In this document: piece by piece, positions 1 to 9,943 of the stretch
Numbering within the stretch: position 1 is the first letter of the stretch
Layout of the letters: each line of letters starts with the position of its first letter
DNA from: Zygnema cylindricum
Taxonomy: Eukaryota; Streptophyta; Zygnematophyceae; Zygnematales; Zygnemataceae
Reading direction: 5' to 3'
Length of the DNA stretch: 24,901 nt
Assembly (NCBI GenBank): GCA_037447655.1
Contig: JBBHKE010000368.1
Span: forward strand, 170,151-195,051
The notes under the pieces: model-generated
Databases searched by the model: none
What the model saw: only the letters and a program-made list of their open reading frames with translations
Told to the model about the DNA's origin: nothing
Position numbers and translations under genes: made by a program

Positions 1-118
1 GTCATCATCATCATCATTACAGTGTCATCATCAACAATATTATCATCATCATCATCATTATCATTATCATTATCATTATCATTATCATTATCATTACATC
101 ATCATCATCATCATCATC

Positions 119-150
<32 letters not shown>

Positions 151-440
151 GATTATGATCGTCATTATCATCATCATTATCAACATCATCTACATCACCA
201 TCATTATCTCATCTTCATCTTCATCATCATCATCATCATCGTCGTCATCATCATCGTCATCATCATCATCGTCAACATCTTCATCATCATCATCATCATA
301 ATCATTACATCGTTATCATCGTCATCATCATCATTATATCATCATCATCATCATCATGATCATCATCATCGTCATCATAATCGCAACATCATCGTCATTA
401 TCATCATCGGTATCATCATCATCATCATCGTCATCATCAG
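1..440. repeat. (ATC)n/(TCA)n trinucleotide microsatellite with (ATTATC)n segment
   Basis: An almost unbroken imperfect trinucleotide array, mainly ATC/TCA with interspersed TCG and TTA units and a run of hexamer units near 55-95. Open frames across it would encode only His, Ile or Ser runs, so I do not treat it as coding. It continues off the left edge of the window. Confidence 0.97.
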
Positions 441-530
441 AACTGCAATTCTGATTGGAAATGAACGGCGTAGACTGACGTAGTTCAAATGACGAACTTC
501 GGAACTGCACGCGTGATCTATCTAGATCAT

Positions 531-900
531 TTCTGTACTATCATGTCGGCAGAATTGACGCGAAGTAAAATAACGACTACGTCATTATTTCAGCGGTACT
601 ATCATCTCGGCAAGAAGACCGGGGTGAAAATGAACGAACACTACGTCATTATTTCAGCGGTACTATTATGTTGGCAGAATACAACCTCGCGAAATACAAC
701 AAGTAATATTGTTCCACGTGTCTACTTTCATTACAACAAAATTCTACAATCATTCAACGGCTCACGATCTTACACTAAAAAAATACGACGGTCAACAATC
801 GCTGTCACGAAAGACGACAAACAAAACTCAAAATGTTCAACGGCTCAAGATCTCAAACAAAAAAACCAATGATCAATTCTCGTTGTCACCAGAGACTAAG
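531..900. repeat. Degraded short tandem repeats (63-bp and about 84-bp periods)
   Basis: A segment beginning CTACGTCATTATTTCAGCGG occurs at 578 and again at 641, a period of 63, with a weaker partial unit starting near 531. A second unit beginning TTCAACGGCTCA occurs near 753 and 837, a period of about 84, diverged. Short open frames here are repeat translations with no recognisable domain. The rest of 441-1341 shows nothing else I can identify. Confidence 0.7.
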
Positions 901-1341
901 GCGACTACAATGCTTTCCCCTTTTAGAAAATGGGCAAAGCAAAAAGAAAATGAAATTGGAACATTGACATGTGACGGTTGTAGACGTAAGTACAACTTTG
1001 TGACGGATGAAGACGACTACAAAACTTTCGACAATACGCGACGCAAACAAAAATAGCGACAATTGTAGACGTTGTAGATTTTTGTCATTTTGTGACATAT
1101 TAGATGTTTAGGGTGTTGTGACATTGTGACGCCATGCTCACTTTTGACAACGTTGACGACACAAATTCAAGAACTTTTTTTGTTTTTCAAAAATCTTTCA
1201 TTTCATACCAGTATTTGTCATGCCTCAATTCTAAAAGTGTGAGATAAAAGTGACAGTGTAAGAGGGAGAGGGGAGAGGCGACGACGACCCAAAATTTTGT
1301 AAAGGACCCATGTTTGAAGTGGAGGTCCGAGACCCTTGCAG

Positions 1342-3986
1342 TAGTGTTGGGCAGAGGTCGCAAACGGTCAACCGAAACCGTAACCGACCGTTGACCAACG
1401 GTCCGCGTCGAACACGGAACGAATTCGGTTGCCAAATATGGGCGGCCGGGCGGATTCGGGCGGTTTATTCACAGGAAAAAAAAAAACGGTTATTGTCGAG
1501 TAAGCAAAAAACGAAAAAAAATGAAAGTTTTAAACTGTCCGTACTATCCAACATTATTGTACTTTGTACTCTTGGTATCTTGGAAGTACATTATCATCAT
1601 GATTACTGTTGCAAATTTGACACGGTAATAACACTATTCATTTTGCAAATCTTACTGGAAGATAATGGGCCGCAAATCGTACTCTATTGTAAAGTGTTTG
1701 GTTCAGGTATGATTTATTTTGAATTCTGTTTAGGATGGCTTTAATGTACATGTCATTATAACTTGTTTTGTTAATAAATATATATTTTTTGGAGCGTCAT
1801 CACTTTTTTCTTATCAATAATTTATATTCGTACGCTTATTTTTTTTATTATTATTATTACTTGGTTTGTCATGATGTTGTTTTTTATTTGTCTATCCATA
1901 AAATAAAAGTTTTGGTATAAACCTTATTTATTGATCATGGTAATTGTATGGTATTCTCTTCTTCTTTTTTTCCAAGGTTTTTAAGTATTTTGTCAAGCAT
2001 TGTTTGATGTTGGTGTTGCGTCCAACAAAAGTGTTAACATCAACCAACTGCTCCCGTCCGTCAATAGCATGAAAAACCACATCATATCTTCGGCCAAAGA
2101 TATTCACAGTTTGATCATCCCAAAACTTAGAGAAAATATTGAAAACAATGCTTCTACCACTTTTACGACCGATCTCTAGACCGAGAAAATTAAAAGTACC
2201 TCAATCATGTCAGTAACAGCTCATCGTATTGACAAAGAATTTCAAATTTATGCACGGACGCTTCAAGTCGATCATTTTCCGGAGGAAAAACATATCGCGG
2301 AAAAGGGTTTATCGGTTTTCAAAAATTGTTTGACCAATTTTGAAATTTCCAATTTTCATGTTTTGGAATATCGTTGCGATGTTGTGACCTTTAGTGGCTC
2401 TAACATGTGTGCGGCTGAAGGTCTACCGAGTATGTTTACTTGGATACCTTGCGCGGACCATAAAGTTGCTACAATTGTGACAAAGATTTTGAACAAGAGC
2501 TGATTTTCCAAAAAATACAAATACAATGTGGAAGTTCTTGAATAGTTTGATCTAATAGACGTGTGTAAATCATTTGTCGCGTTTTTCAAATAGAGTAATT
2601 TACAAAATCTTTTGAAAAACACTTTAAAACAAGAACACTCAACACAGTAGAATTCTTTGCTCCGAATGCTTAAGAGTATTTACGATGCATTTAATGAGAT
2701 AGGACTAATCGCTCAAGCAAAAAATAAATTAATACTTTTTGTTTGTATTGATAAGACTCACTTTACTAAACTTATACGATTTTTTGAAAGGTTTCAAGAA
2801 GCGACTCTAATGTTGGAAAAATAAAAAGAACTAACTTTACATTTGGTTTTCTTTAAACTATCGTATCTCCAAAACCACTATAAGATAAAAATAACATCTT
2901 ATAATGACGGTGAAAAAGAATGCCCTCCGATTCCCCAAACTTGCAAAAAATGATGTAACTTTTTATAAAACTTGCACTACCAAAGAAGGGTCTTCATGAG
3001 TATCATATTGTTGCGGCTCTCTTAGATCCCCGACAAAAATATAGGCTTGAAATAATTGGGGTATCGAAAACCGAAATCAAAAGCACGAGGGTCAAACTTT
3101 GGCACTCACAATCGACCTTGGTGATGACGTTGATTTTAGTAGTCCTCAACGTATAGCAAAAAAGTGAAAAACATCGCAAAGTATGGACGGTTTCCTCAAA
3201 TTTTCTGGTGAGAGCGATAACGAAATCGAGGTTCTTATTACCACAAACAAAAAAACGCTCGTTAATGACGGATTGAAACGTTGATTTTCCATGTGATTTA
3301 CTAAGATGTTTATTTTATAGATACATAATAAAAACTTTAACGTTTTTGCATAATTCATAACATAGCATAGTAGTCGAAAGAAAAACCGTCCAAAAAATGT
3401 AGCGAAAAATTTAGATTTGCGAGAGAAAAAACATTAATGTAAGAGTTTAAACATTAGTCTAAGAGATACTAACAAAATTAGGGAAAAATCTCTTGAGGGA
3501 GGTAACTAACGAGGAAAAAAAATATTTGTCAAGACAGAGCGCAAAAAGACAAAATAGTAAAAAGAAGAGGTACACGAACTGTTTTTTTGCAAAGGGAGAT
3601 GTACCACTACACCGCTCATTGTTATTAGTGTTAATAAGTCGAAAATCAGAAAATAGAGTTAACAACGTTATTTAAAGACGTGGACTACAACCTGCCACGT
3701 CTCCTTGTATTAGATAGTGTTATTCATCATAATTTTTTATTAACAGTAACAAATGCTCAACGCTAATGGCAATGAGTGTTGTAATTTTGTACTTTTTTTG
3801 GTACGGGAGGGTACAGTTAGTCGCGAGAAATCGAGTTTTGGTTAACTTATATTTTCGTAAACGCGTTTTGGTTAACGCTTATCAATTTAGGAGCGTGAGA
3901 TAACCCAGTCAGGCGTCGGGTACTCAGATTTTTGAAAAAAAAAACGGTCGGTTTCGGTTATCTAAAATTTTGACTTTTGTGACCTC
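1342..3986 (+). mobile_element. Decayed autonomous hAT-family DNA transposon
   Basis: The left end reads TAGTGTTGGGCAGAGGTCGC, a terminal sequence of the hAT type. At the right end the complement of the same subterminal block (CAGAGGTC, then CAAA, then AACCGAAACC and GACCG) appears in inverted orientation at about 3930-3988. Between the ends lies a broken hAT transposase (1965-3160). The length of about 2.65 kb is normal for an autonomous hAT element. The outermost CCCAACACT expected at the right end is missing: the sequence runs from GACCTCTG directly into GTGTTGGG of another element. No target-site duplication can be read. Confidence 0.75.
1965..3160 (+). pseudogene. hAT transposase, degenerate
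   Basis: The translation keeps hallmark stretches of hAT transposases in the right order. First comes an N-terminal block ending TTFTTDL, followed by TAG where the family has Trp (about 2177). Next is MSVTAHRIDKEFQIYARTL near 2207, then a region ending FTWIPCADHK near 2440-2460. A later block, STQ-stop-NSLLRMLKSIYD near 2640-2680, stands for the usual TRWNSLLRML. The C-terminal HIVAALLDPRQKYR lies near 3003-3045. These are RNase H-fold transposase features from family knowledge. Several in-frame stops and frame changes interrupt it, and I could not find the C-terminal dimerisation block. It cannot make a full transposase as it stands. It may once have mobilised the short elements nearby that share the GTGTTGGG end. 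Confidence 0.85.
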
Positions 3987-4258
3987 TGGTGTTGGGTATC
4001 GGTCAAATTCATATCGCGATAACTTCGAAATTCGATATATCGAATATAGATCAAGCAGAATCCTCGATATATCGTACCGAGACCAATATTGTTTATCGCG
4101 ATATATATTGCGATGTATAGTATTTTTTTTAAAATTTAATATTTTATGTAATATGTTATTTTAGTGATAAAGACAACTTTTTTGATACGCTCCGTACGAC
4201 GTGATTTCGTTTTGTGAATTAGAGGTAGACGTCGCAAAATATTACTGACAAAAAAGTA

Positions 4259-4755
4259 CACCCTGAATCGTTATTAGCGTCAATGATGCTAATTCGGTGC
4301 CCTTTTTTTTCCGAAATACAATCAATAATTCTATTTTTTCTTTTACGCCTTTTAAGGTTCTTTTTTTAATTTGCGTTTATAACGAAGTACACCGCGATGT
4401 TTATATTGTGGTGTACGGACGGGGTTTGTCCTGTCCAAAATGTGCTTTATGAAATAAAAATGTACAAAAAGTCATTTAATGTAATCGTGCACGCATGCAA
4501 ATGTGCACTGGGATAAGAGACGCAAACTCGAATATTCAGAATTCGGCGTACTAATTATCAGATTTTGTACGGGTACATATATTGATGTAGACATCGATAC
4601 AACGGGTATTTATTATTCGAAAAAACCCAAAAATTAGAGTTAGTGATTAATTAGTATATATGTGTTTTTTGATTTTTTTTTTCCCAATTAGCTTTAATAA
4701 CACTTATTTTATTTTTACCCTATTTATTCCTTGACGCTAATAGCGATTTGCGGTG
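4259..4755. mobile_element. Tc1/mariner-like MITE, long or interrupted member
   Basis: The ends resemble the inverted repeats of the two 215-bp elements at 5022 and 8106. The left end is CACCCTGAATCGTTATTAGC followed by a T-rich tract. The right end is GACGCTAATAGCGATTTGCG then GTG. It is flanked by TA on both sides (4257-4258, 4756-4757). At 497 bp it is more than twice the family length, so it is either a longer relative or has its own insertion. No coding potential is seen. Confidence 0.55.
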
Positions 4756-4905
4756 TACTAATTCTGTAATTTATATAATTACTTATTTTGTACGTAGAGA
4801 ACTTCACATACGAAAAGTTATAATTCTATTATTTTTTATTATTATAAATTATTCTATCTTGTATTATTTTATAAGTTCTATTCTAATTTTTAGGGGTTTT
4901 TTTTA

Positions 4906-4985
4906 GAAGTGTACATAATGTGAATTTTTATTATTATTTTTCTTAACTATTTTATGAAGTGTACAAAATGTGAATGTTTATTATT
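4906..4985. repeat. 50-bp direct repeat
   Basis: A block of about 30 bases beginning GAAGTGTACA and ending TTTATTATT occurs at 4906 and 4956 with few mismatches. It lies in AT-rich sequence between two MITEs. No function is apparent. Confidence 0.6.
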
Positions 4986-5021
4986 TTTTTCATTAATTTG
5001 GAGTAGCAGCAGCTAGTACTA

Positions 5022-5236
5022 CACCGCCAATCGCTATTAGCGTAGTGTACGCTAATTCCGTCCCGCTTTTTTTTATTCTATTCTTAGATAGAATTATCCA
5101 TACTATTTAAAAATACCCTAATTTCTAATTAAAGTAGACGATTTCTTTCAAAATTTTGAAATTCTCAATTAGTGTACACCATTGTAATTATTCTTATGTG
5201 CTAAAGAAACTTCTACGCTAATAGCGATTGGCGGTG
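5022..5236. mobile_element. Tc1/mariner-like MITE, 215 bp
   Basis: The left end CACCGCCAATCGCTATTAGC and the right end GCTAATAGCGATTGGCGGTG are perfect inverted repeats over at least 20 bases. The element is flanked by TA on each side (5020-5021, 5237-5238), the duplication typical of Tc1/mariner insertions. It is non-coding, with a T-rich interior. The copy at 8106-8320 has exactly the same length. Confidence 0.85.
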
Positions 5237-5289
5237 TAACAGTTGCATTCGCACAAGTAATGGCAGCAGCAGCAGTAACAATTAGCAAC

Positions 5290-5657
5290 TAGTGTTGGGT
5301 ATCGAGGACCAATTGCCGATATTCGATATATATCGAATTTTAGGTATCCGATAATCGATATATCGAATCCATGTACCTAGAAGCTAAATATTCGGATATT
5401 TATGCGATTTTGTTTTTTCTTCCTGATTTTTTTCTCACGCGCGCGCTCAGTGGGTGGAGGGGTTCTGTACGATTTTTCGTATGATTTTCCGTACTAATTT
5501 CTGTACTTATGCTGTATGGATACCCATTTTTTGCGATATATATCGCGATAATTTATGTTGGTCGCGGTACGATATATCGAGGAGTCTGCTCGATCGATAT
5601 TCGATATATCAAATATCGAAATTATCGCGATATGAATTTACCCGATACCCAACACTA
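5290..5657. mobile_element. hAT-like MITE, 368 bp, inverted relative to its neighbours
   Basis: The ends are TAGTGTTGGGTATCG and CGATACCCAACACTA, perfect inverted repeats. It is flanked by TTAGCAAC (5282-5289) and CTAGCAAC (5658-5665), an 8-bp target-site duplication with one mismatch, the size expected for hAT. The interior is rich in CGATAT-type palindromes, with a central GTAC-rich segment and a GC-rich core near 5439-5460. It is the same family as 16440-16892 but lies in the opposite orientation to the outer element it sits in. Confidence 0.85.
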
Positions 5658-5865
5658 CTAGCAACAGTTGCAATAATAGTTACATTTTTTTTTTAGAAAA
5701 GCCTCGATATATTGGGACACGATATATTGGCGATATATCGCGATATTTACCTTTTCAATGTATGGAAGCAATATATTGATTATCGGGTACCTGAAAGTCG
5801 ATACATATTGAATATCGGTAAATTGTCCTCGATACCCAACACTACGGGCCTGCAGATTTTTTCCG

Positions 5866-6450
5866 TACAATTTCGTCTTTTCCGTACATGCTAGTGACGG
5901 GCAGGGAGAAAAAATAGCGATTGCTCTCCCTCGACCTAAATTTTTACCACTCGAGTGGCGCGTGCGTGGGCCGTTTTTCATTCGCTGTTTTGGCGGTACT
6001 GTACTTTCCCTGAAATCCAGTCGCGAGGTGATTTCCGATGAAGTTTTTTGACGGGTTGGATTCTCTTTCCCCGAGGGTCGAAAAACGCAAAACGCCAAAA
6101 TGCGTTCACTTGACGACAAACATGAAGTACATTCAAAGTATCGACTTGACGTTTGCTGTACTTTTGAAGAATTGGTTTTCTCGTACGATAAAAGTTTTTC
6201 TCGTACGGCGTTGCGTTTTTGGCGAAAACGACAGAAAAAGTCGAATCTTTAATACATGGGGACATACCTTGAGTATTAAGACAGTTGTACATTATATGAA
6301 TGTTTTCCGTACAATATTGTACAAATATAGCCGAATAGTAAATCTGCCGTACATTACATGGATGTACGGCAATTTTAAAACGGTAATGGTTGACACCTGC
6401 AGTTCCGTTTCCATTTCGTAAAGTCTCGTACATAAAGTGCGCACTGTACA
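5866..6450. other. GTAC-rich non-coding stretch
   Basis: No gene is supported here. The tetranucleotide GTAC, usually as CCGTACA or TCGTAC, occurs repeatedly, with about eleven copies in the last 330 bases (6120-6450). Open frames on both strands show no domain and overlap each other, so I treat them as chance frames. Confidence 0.5.
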
Positions 6451-6630
6451 AAATAATATCGAATTAAATTTCAAATGTGAAACTTTAATGAACAATGCCG
6501 GTACCATAGAATTTTTGAAATTTGAACCAAAGATGATAATAAGATTCTCCTCAATTTTTTAAAAATGTATTTATAAAATGTTCTGCCGTAGAATATTATA
6601 ATTTCGTAATAAAAAGTAATAGAACTGAAA

Positions 6631-6754
6631 AAAAAAAAAAAAATTATAACAGAATCAAAGAAAAGGAAAGTCAACATTAAAACCACAAAATTGATAAGAA
6701 AAAAAAAAAAAAGGGGAAAAAAAAAAAAAACGGGATGAAAAAAAAAAAAAAAAA
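6631..6754. repeat. Poly-A-rich low-complexity tract
   Basis: Several A runs of 10-15 bases are separated by short interruptions, and the tract runs directly into the assembly gap. The homopolymers probably caused the gap. Confidence 0.9.
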
Positions 6755-6764
6755 NNNNNNNNNN
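6755..6764. other. Assembly gap (10 N)
   Basis: Ten undetermined bases inside a poly-A region. The true size is unknown if this is a fixed-length placeholder. Confidence 0.99.
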
Positions 6765-6791
6765 AAACTTATTTAGCCCTTTTTTGCGCTA

Positions 6792-6938
6792 CATGAAAGA
6801 CAGGCCATTTGACTTGCCGATTAAGTGCCTTTGACATGCCATAAAAGGCTATAGACATGCCAAAACATGCCATTTACATGCTTTAAACTGCTTTTCTATG
6901 CAACGTGAAGCATCATGAAAGACAGGCCATTTGACTTG
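6792..6938. repeat. Direct repeat, 25 bp identical, 122 bp apart
   Basis: The block beginning CATGAAAGACAGGCC and ending TTTGACTTG occurs at 6792-6816 and 6914-6938 without mismatch. The sequence between and after is full of ACATGCC and TGCC motifs, so an older ACATGCC-based tandem repeat is likely. No coding function is seen. Confidence 0.8.
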
Positions 6939-7076
6939 TCTTAAAATGCCTTTACATGCATTAACATGGTTTTTACATGCCTGATAATGCTTTTCTTTTA
7001 GTGCGAACGATTTAATCGTGACGAATTATACGTAACAAACGCATTGAACCTTTTGAAAAAATCGTAAAAATCGTTA

Positions 7077-7372
7077 ATGAATTTTCGTCCGTACTATTCC
7101 GTACATGTAAACAAAAATAAATTTCACATATATCGCAGTTTATACCATTTTCGTACATTTCCCGTATCTTTTCGTAATAGTCCGTACATTTTTGGTACAA
7201 TTACGTACATTTCCGTAAAATTCTGTTCAGTTTACCGGACAGAAAGTACTACGAAGTGCAACGTATCTTTTCGTCAAATTTCGTACATTTACCGTACAAA
7301 ACCGTACAGATATCGGAAAATACCGTACAGTTTCCGTGAATTAGCCGTTCAGTTTACCGGACAGAAAGTACA
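7077..7372. repeat. GTAC-rich cluster with duplicated segment
   Basis: I count twelve GTAC sites in about 296 bases, where about one is expected for this base composition. A 25-base segment beginning GTTCAGTTTACCGGACAG is repeated without mismatch at 7225-7249 and 7347-7371, and weaker similarity extends upstream of both. The open frame on the plus strand has no recognisable domain. Confidence 0.7.
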
Positions 7373-7531
7373 TCGCGTTTTTTCCCGATTTATTCAAAAG
7401 TCACGAACTATACGTTTTAATCGGAAAAAAGGAAAAAATCGCGCGATTTGAACAACTATGAAAAAAACTAAAAAAAATAATTAGAGTATTTTACTTTAAT
7501 TTATGTGATAGAACTTTTTCAAAAAGGAATT

Positions 7532-8514
7532 TTAGGGTAATCTTCCATCAGGCGTTCCCAGTAAATCGTACGGTCACGTTTACTGGCAGTAATATTTGTA
7601 GCACCTTTCCATCAGGTCGTGCCAGTGAAGTGAAAATTGTTTACGTGTTAGATTGCGATTGGTACCACGTAGGATTCTGCTGACCCGCCCGGGATTAATG
7701 AAAGTTTTGAAAAGGACAAAATCTCAACTGCGTATCTGTACGGGCGGACGCAGATTAAATATCTAGTAGCGTCACGCTAATGTACAATCTGTACATCCTT
7801 GTATTTGTCGTTGTTCCAACGGTCACGAAAACCGTTGCAAAATGAAAATTCGTACAAATGTCCATGAATGTACTATTTGTACGTTCATGTATTATCGCTG
7901 TACCAGCGGAGGCGTGACAAGATATCCTACAACCAAGATTTTGTCGTCGAACAGGGTGGCTTTGATGTCAGAAGGTACACGCCATCTGCCACATGTAAGT
8001 TTATAGCTTCACGTCCGTCGTGGATCGACTCTGACTTTTACAAGTGGACCAATCAGTAAGCGCAAAGTGTCCTCCTGAGGACAGTCGGAGGAGACTCGCC
8101 AGGTACACCGCCAATCGTTATTAGCATGTAAGTTTTTTTAGCGTATACGAATAATTAGCGTGGTTTACGCTAATTGGGAATTTGTAAATTTTCGAAGAAA
8201 TCGTCTATTCTAATTAGGAATTAGAGTTTTTTTCAAATAGTGTGGATAATTCTATTTGAGAATAAACAAAAAAAAGCGAGACGGAATTAGCGTACACAAC
8301 GCTAATAACGATTGGCGGTCTACTGGATAGAACGGGCGTTTGCGCCGAAATTTCAAAATCGGGCGGTGGAAGTTTTCGCCAAAAAGTCAGGAGAATCTTA
8401 ACGAATTTCTGGTAAACATCTTTTGTAAAAAAAAAAAAACAGTACGACTTAGTACGGAAAGGTACTTTCTCTAGTAAACAACCCCACTTTTCGCCTGATG
8501 GAAGGTTACCCTAA
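7532..8514. mobile_element. DNA transposon of unassigned family, non-autonomous
   Basis: The left end TTAGGGTAATCTTCCATCAG plus GCG is matched by the complement of the right end CGCCTGATGGAAGGTTACCC plus TAA, with 22 of 23 positions agreeing. A diverged second copy of the subterminal motif (CCATCAGGTCGTGCCAGT) lies near 7608. No transposase frame is visible. A mariner-like MITE (8106-8320) is inserted in it. The target-site duplication is unclear because the TTA/TAA borders are palindromic. A relative's right end lies at 13692-13714. Confidence 0.75.
8106..8320. mobile_element. Tc1/mariner-like MITE, 215 bp, nested
   Basis: The ends are CACCGCCAATCGTTATTAGC and GCTAATAACGATTGGCGGTC, with TA on both sides (8104-8105, 8321-8322). 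It has the same length and end sequences as 5022-5236 but a diverged interior. It lies inside the element 7532-8514, so it is the younger insertion of the two. Confidence 0.85.
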
Positions 8515-9259
8515 TTTATAGCTACAGTTTAGTACTTTATTGTTCATTTTTTATTTAATCCACAGATTGCACTGCGAAGACATCTTCTACCCTGTGTTTC
8601 TCCTCTTGTATTTCTTGTTTATTTTCTTGTTCTTTGTGTCATGTCCTGTTTCTTTAATCCATTATCTTTGAACTTTTTCTTTAATTTCTCTCTCTTTTGC
8701 ATATCATGCCCTTGCCTTCGAGAACCTGCATTGTTGAAAGTCACTAGATTAACACGATGAGTCACCATAGGGAAGTACAATGTCACGTCACAGGCACACT
8801 AGTATAGAATAGTGAAGTCATTGCCAGATATTATTTTGAGATCGCTTCTTGCATTGAAACTCAGACTATTCACCATAATTGGCGATCCTGGTTTACTTCA
8901 AATTTTGTTAGATGTCAACAAAGAAATGAAAGAGAAAGGAAAATAAAATCAAAGGAAAAAAATGATGTATTGTCTTCATAAAAGGATTGTAACCTTCTGG
9001 AGCTGTTGTGGCATATAGCTGTTCTCATTTTTTCTGATTGCCACTTTTTTTTTTCTACTGGTTGTATAAACTTAGCTTGAAGTTTCTGTCTTTCATTGAA
9101 GCTAATTGAATCTCAAATACCTTTACAGAAAGGATAATACATGGCGAAGTATTCATTCTGACAAAGTTTCCAGTTCTTCAGTTTTCCGTTTTCCGTTTTT
9201 CTTTTTTTTTGCCTTTTCCATTTTCTATTTAGTGTTGCAGTTGAAATTTGGAGAAAACT

Positions 9260-9943
9260 ATGATGGCACCCTTTTCTCTCTCTGAAATTTTAACTAGAGA
9301 TTTGGTTAATTTTACATTATCGGAAATTCAGGGATTGACAAACAATTCGATCCTGAATCTCGTCTCTCACCATTTTAAGAGTTTTACGGATCAAAATGAC
9401 GACAAAGAACCGTCCGAGAACCTTAAACATTTTGGAAGTCTCATTGACAATTACGTCCTGTGGGCAATTTCACATAAAGAAGATTATGAATTCGAAGATT
9501 TCACGACAATATTGGAGTCCATTCCTTTCAAAGCGAGGGAAAATTGTGACACAATATATACTGTGATAGATTCGTTGTTAGAGCGATATCCAACCATGAG
9601 TGAAAATAACTTGATCCGTTTATGTGAATTCTTGGATCCTCTCAAAATGTCCGAAAACACTATAGAATCTGCGATACGGAAGAATCGGATTCCTTTAAAA
9701 CCAGAATACGTTACCTCCTTATATTTTGTTCAAAAGAAAAAAATTCTCAGCTTGCAGAAAGATATGAAAAGGATTGAATTGAGAATAGCTTTGGAGAATG
9801 GTATGGAGAGGGAAGCAGATGCGGAAAATTATCAAATTGAAATTGCAGGAATCATGGAGGACATTGACTTGCTACAAAAGGAGTTAAAAAAGAAGAGTCT
9901 CGAAATCTCGACTTACAAGGAACTGAATCTGGGCAACTTAAAG
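9260..9943 (+). CDS. NPH3-domain exon (first predicted exon of the fusion gene)
   Basis: 228 codons from ATG 9260 to the donor. From family knowledge, NPH3 domains contain the run D-x-LYR-x(2)D-x-YL-x(3)HP-x-LS, then R(L/I)CRL(M/L)D, KLS and A-x(2)NERLPLR. This exon has CDTIYTVIDSLLERYPTMS, RLCEFLD, KMS and AIRKNRIPLK at the same spacing. The usual N-terminal BTB and the first half of the NPH3 domain are not recognisable. The diverged stretch from residues 1 to 56 may stand for the latter. The exon ends at AAAG/GTAATC. A TTGCAG acceptor-like site at 9235-9240 could join an untranslated 5' exon. Without splicing, the frame ends four codons later at TAA 9959-9961. Confidence 0.85.

Larger units (their letters stand above)
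3987..5844. mobile_element. hAT-like MITE, split by nested insertions
   Basis: The segment 3987-4120 matches the left part of the complete family member at 16440-16892: GTGTTGGGTATCGG, then TATCGCGATAA, then CGATATATCG repeats. The segment 5703-5844 matches its right part and ends CGATACCCAACACTA. The intervening 1.6 kb holds two mariner-like MITEs and one inverted copy of the same hAT MITE family. I infer one outer element broken by insertions. No target-site duplication is visible at the outer ends, so the two ends could also derive from different copies. Confidence 0.55.

Noticed and set aside
1-440. CRISPR-like array
   Set aside because: The repeats are simple trinucleotides without spacers, and the window is eukaryotic.
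22-483. A 153-codon frame in the first 480 bases
   Set aside because: It is a translation of an ATC/TCA microsatellite (His, Ile and Ser runs) with no domain.
5658-6451. Minus-strand 153- and 157-codon frames
   Set aside because: They overlap one another and transposon ends, have no recognisable domain, and cross GTAC-rich non-coding sequence.
8860-8946. Parallel open frame in both block copies (SLPDIILRS and GDPG, then LLQILLDVNK) upstream of the NPH3 exon
   Set aside because: Nearly all differences between the copies change the amino acid, there is no donor site at its end, and no family is recognised. It is more likely conserved by recent duplication than coding.
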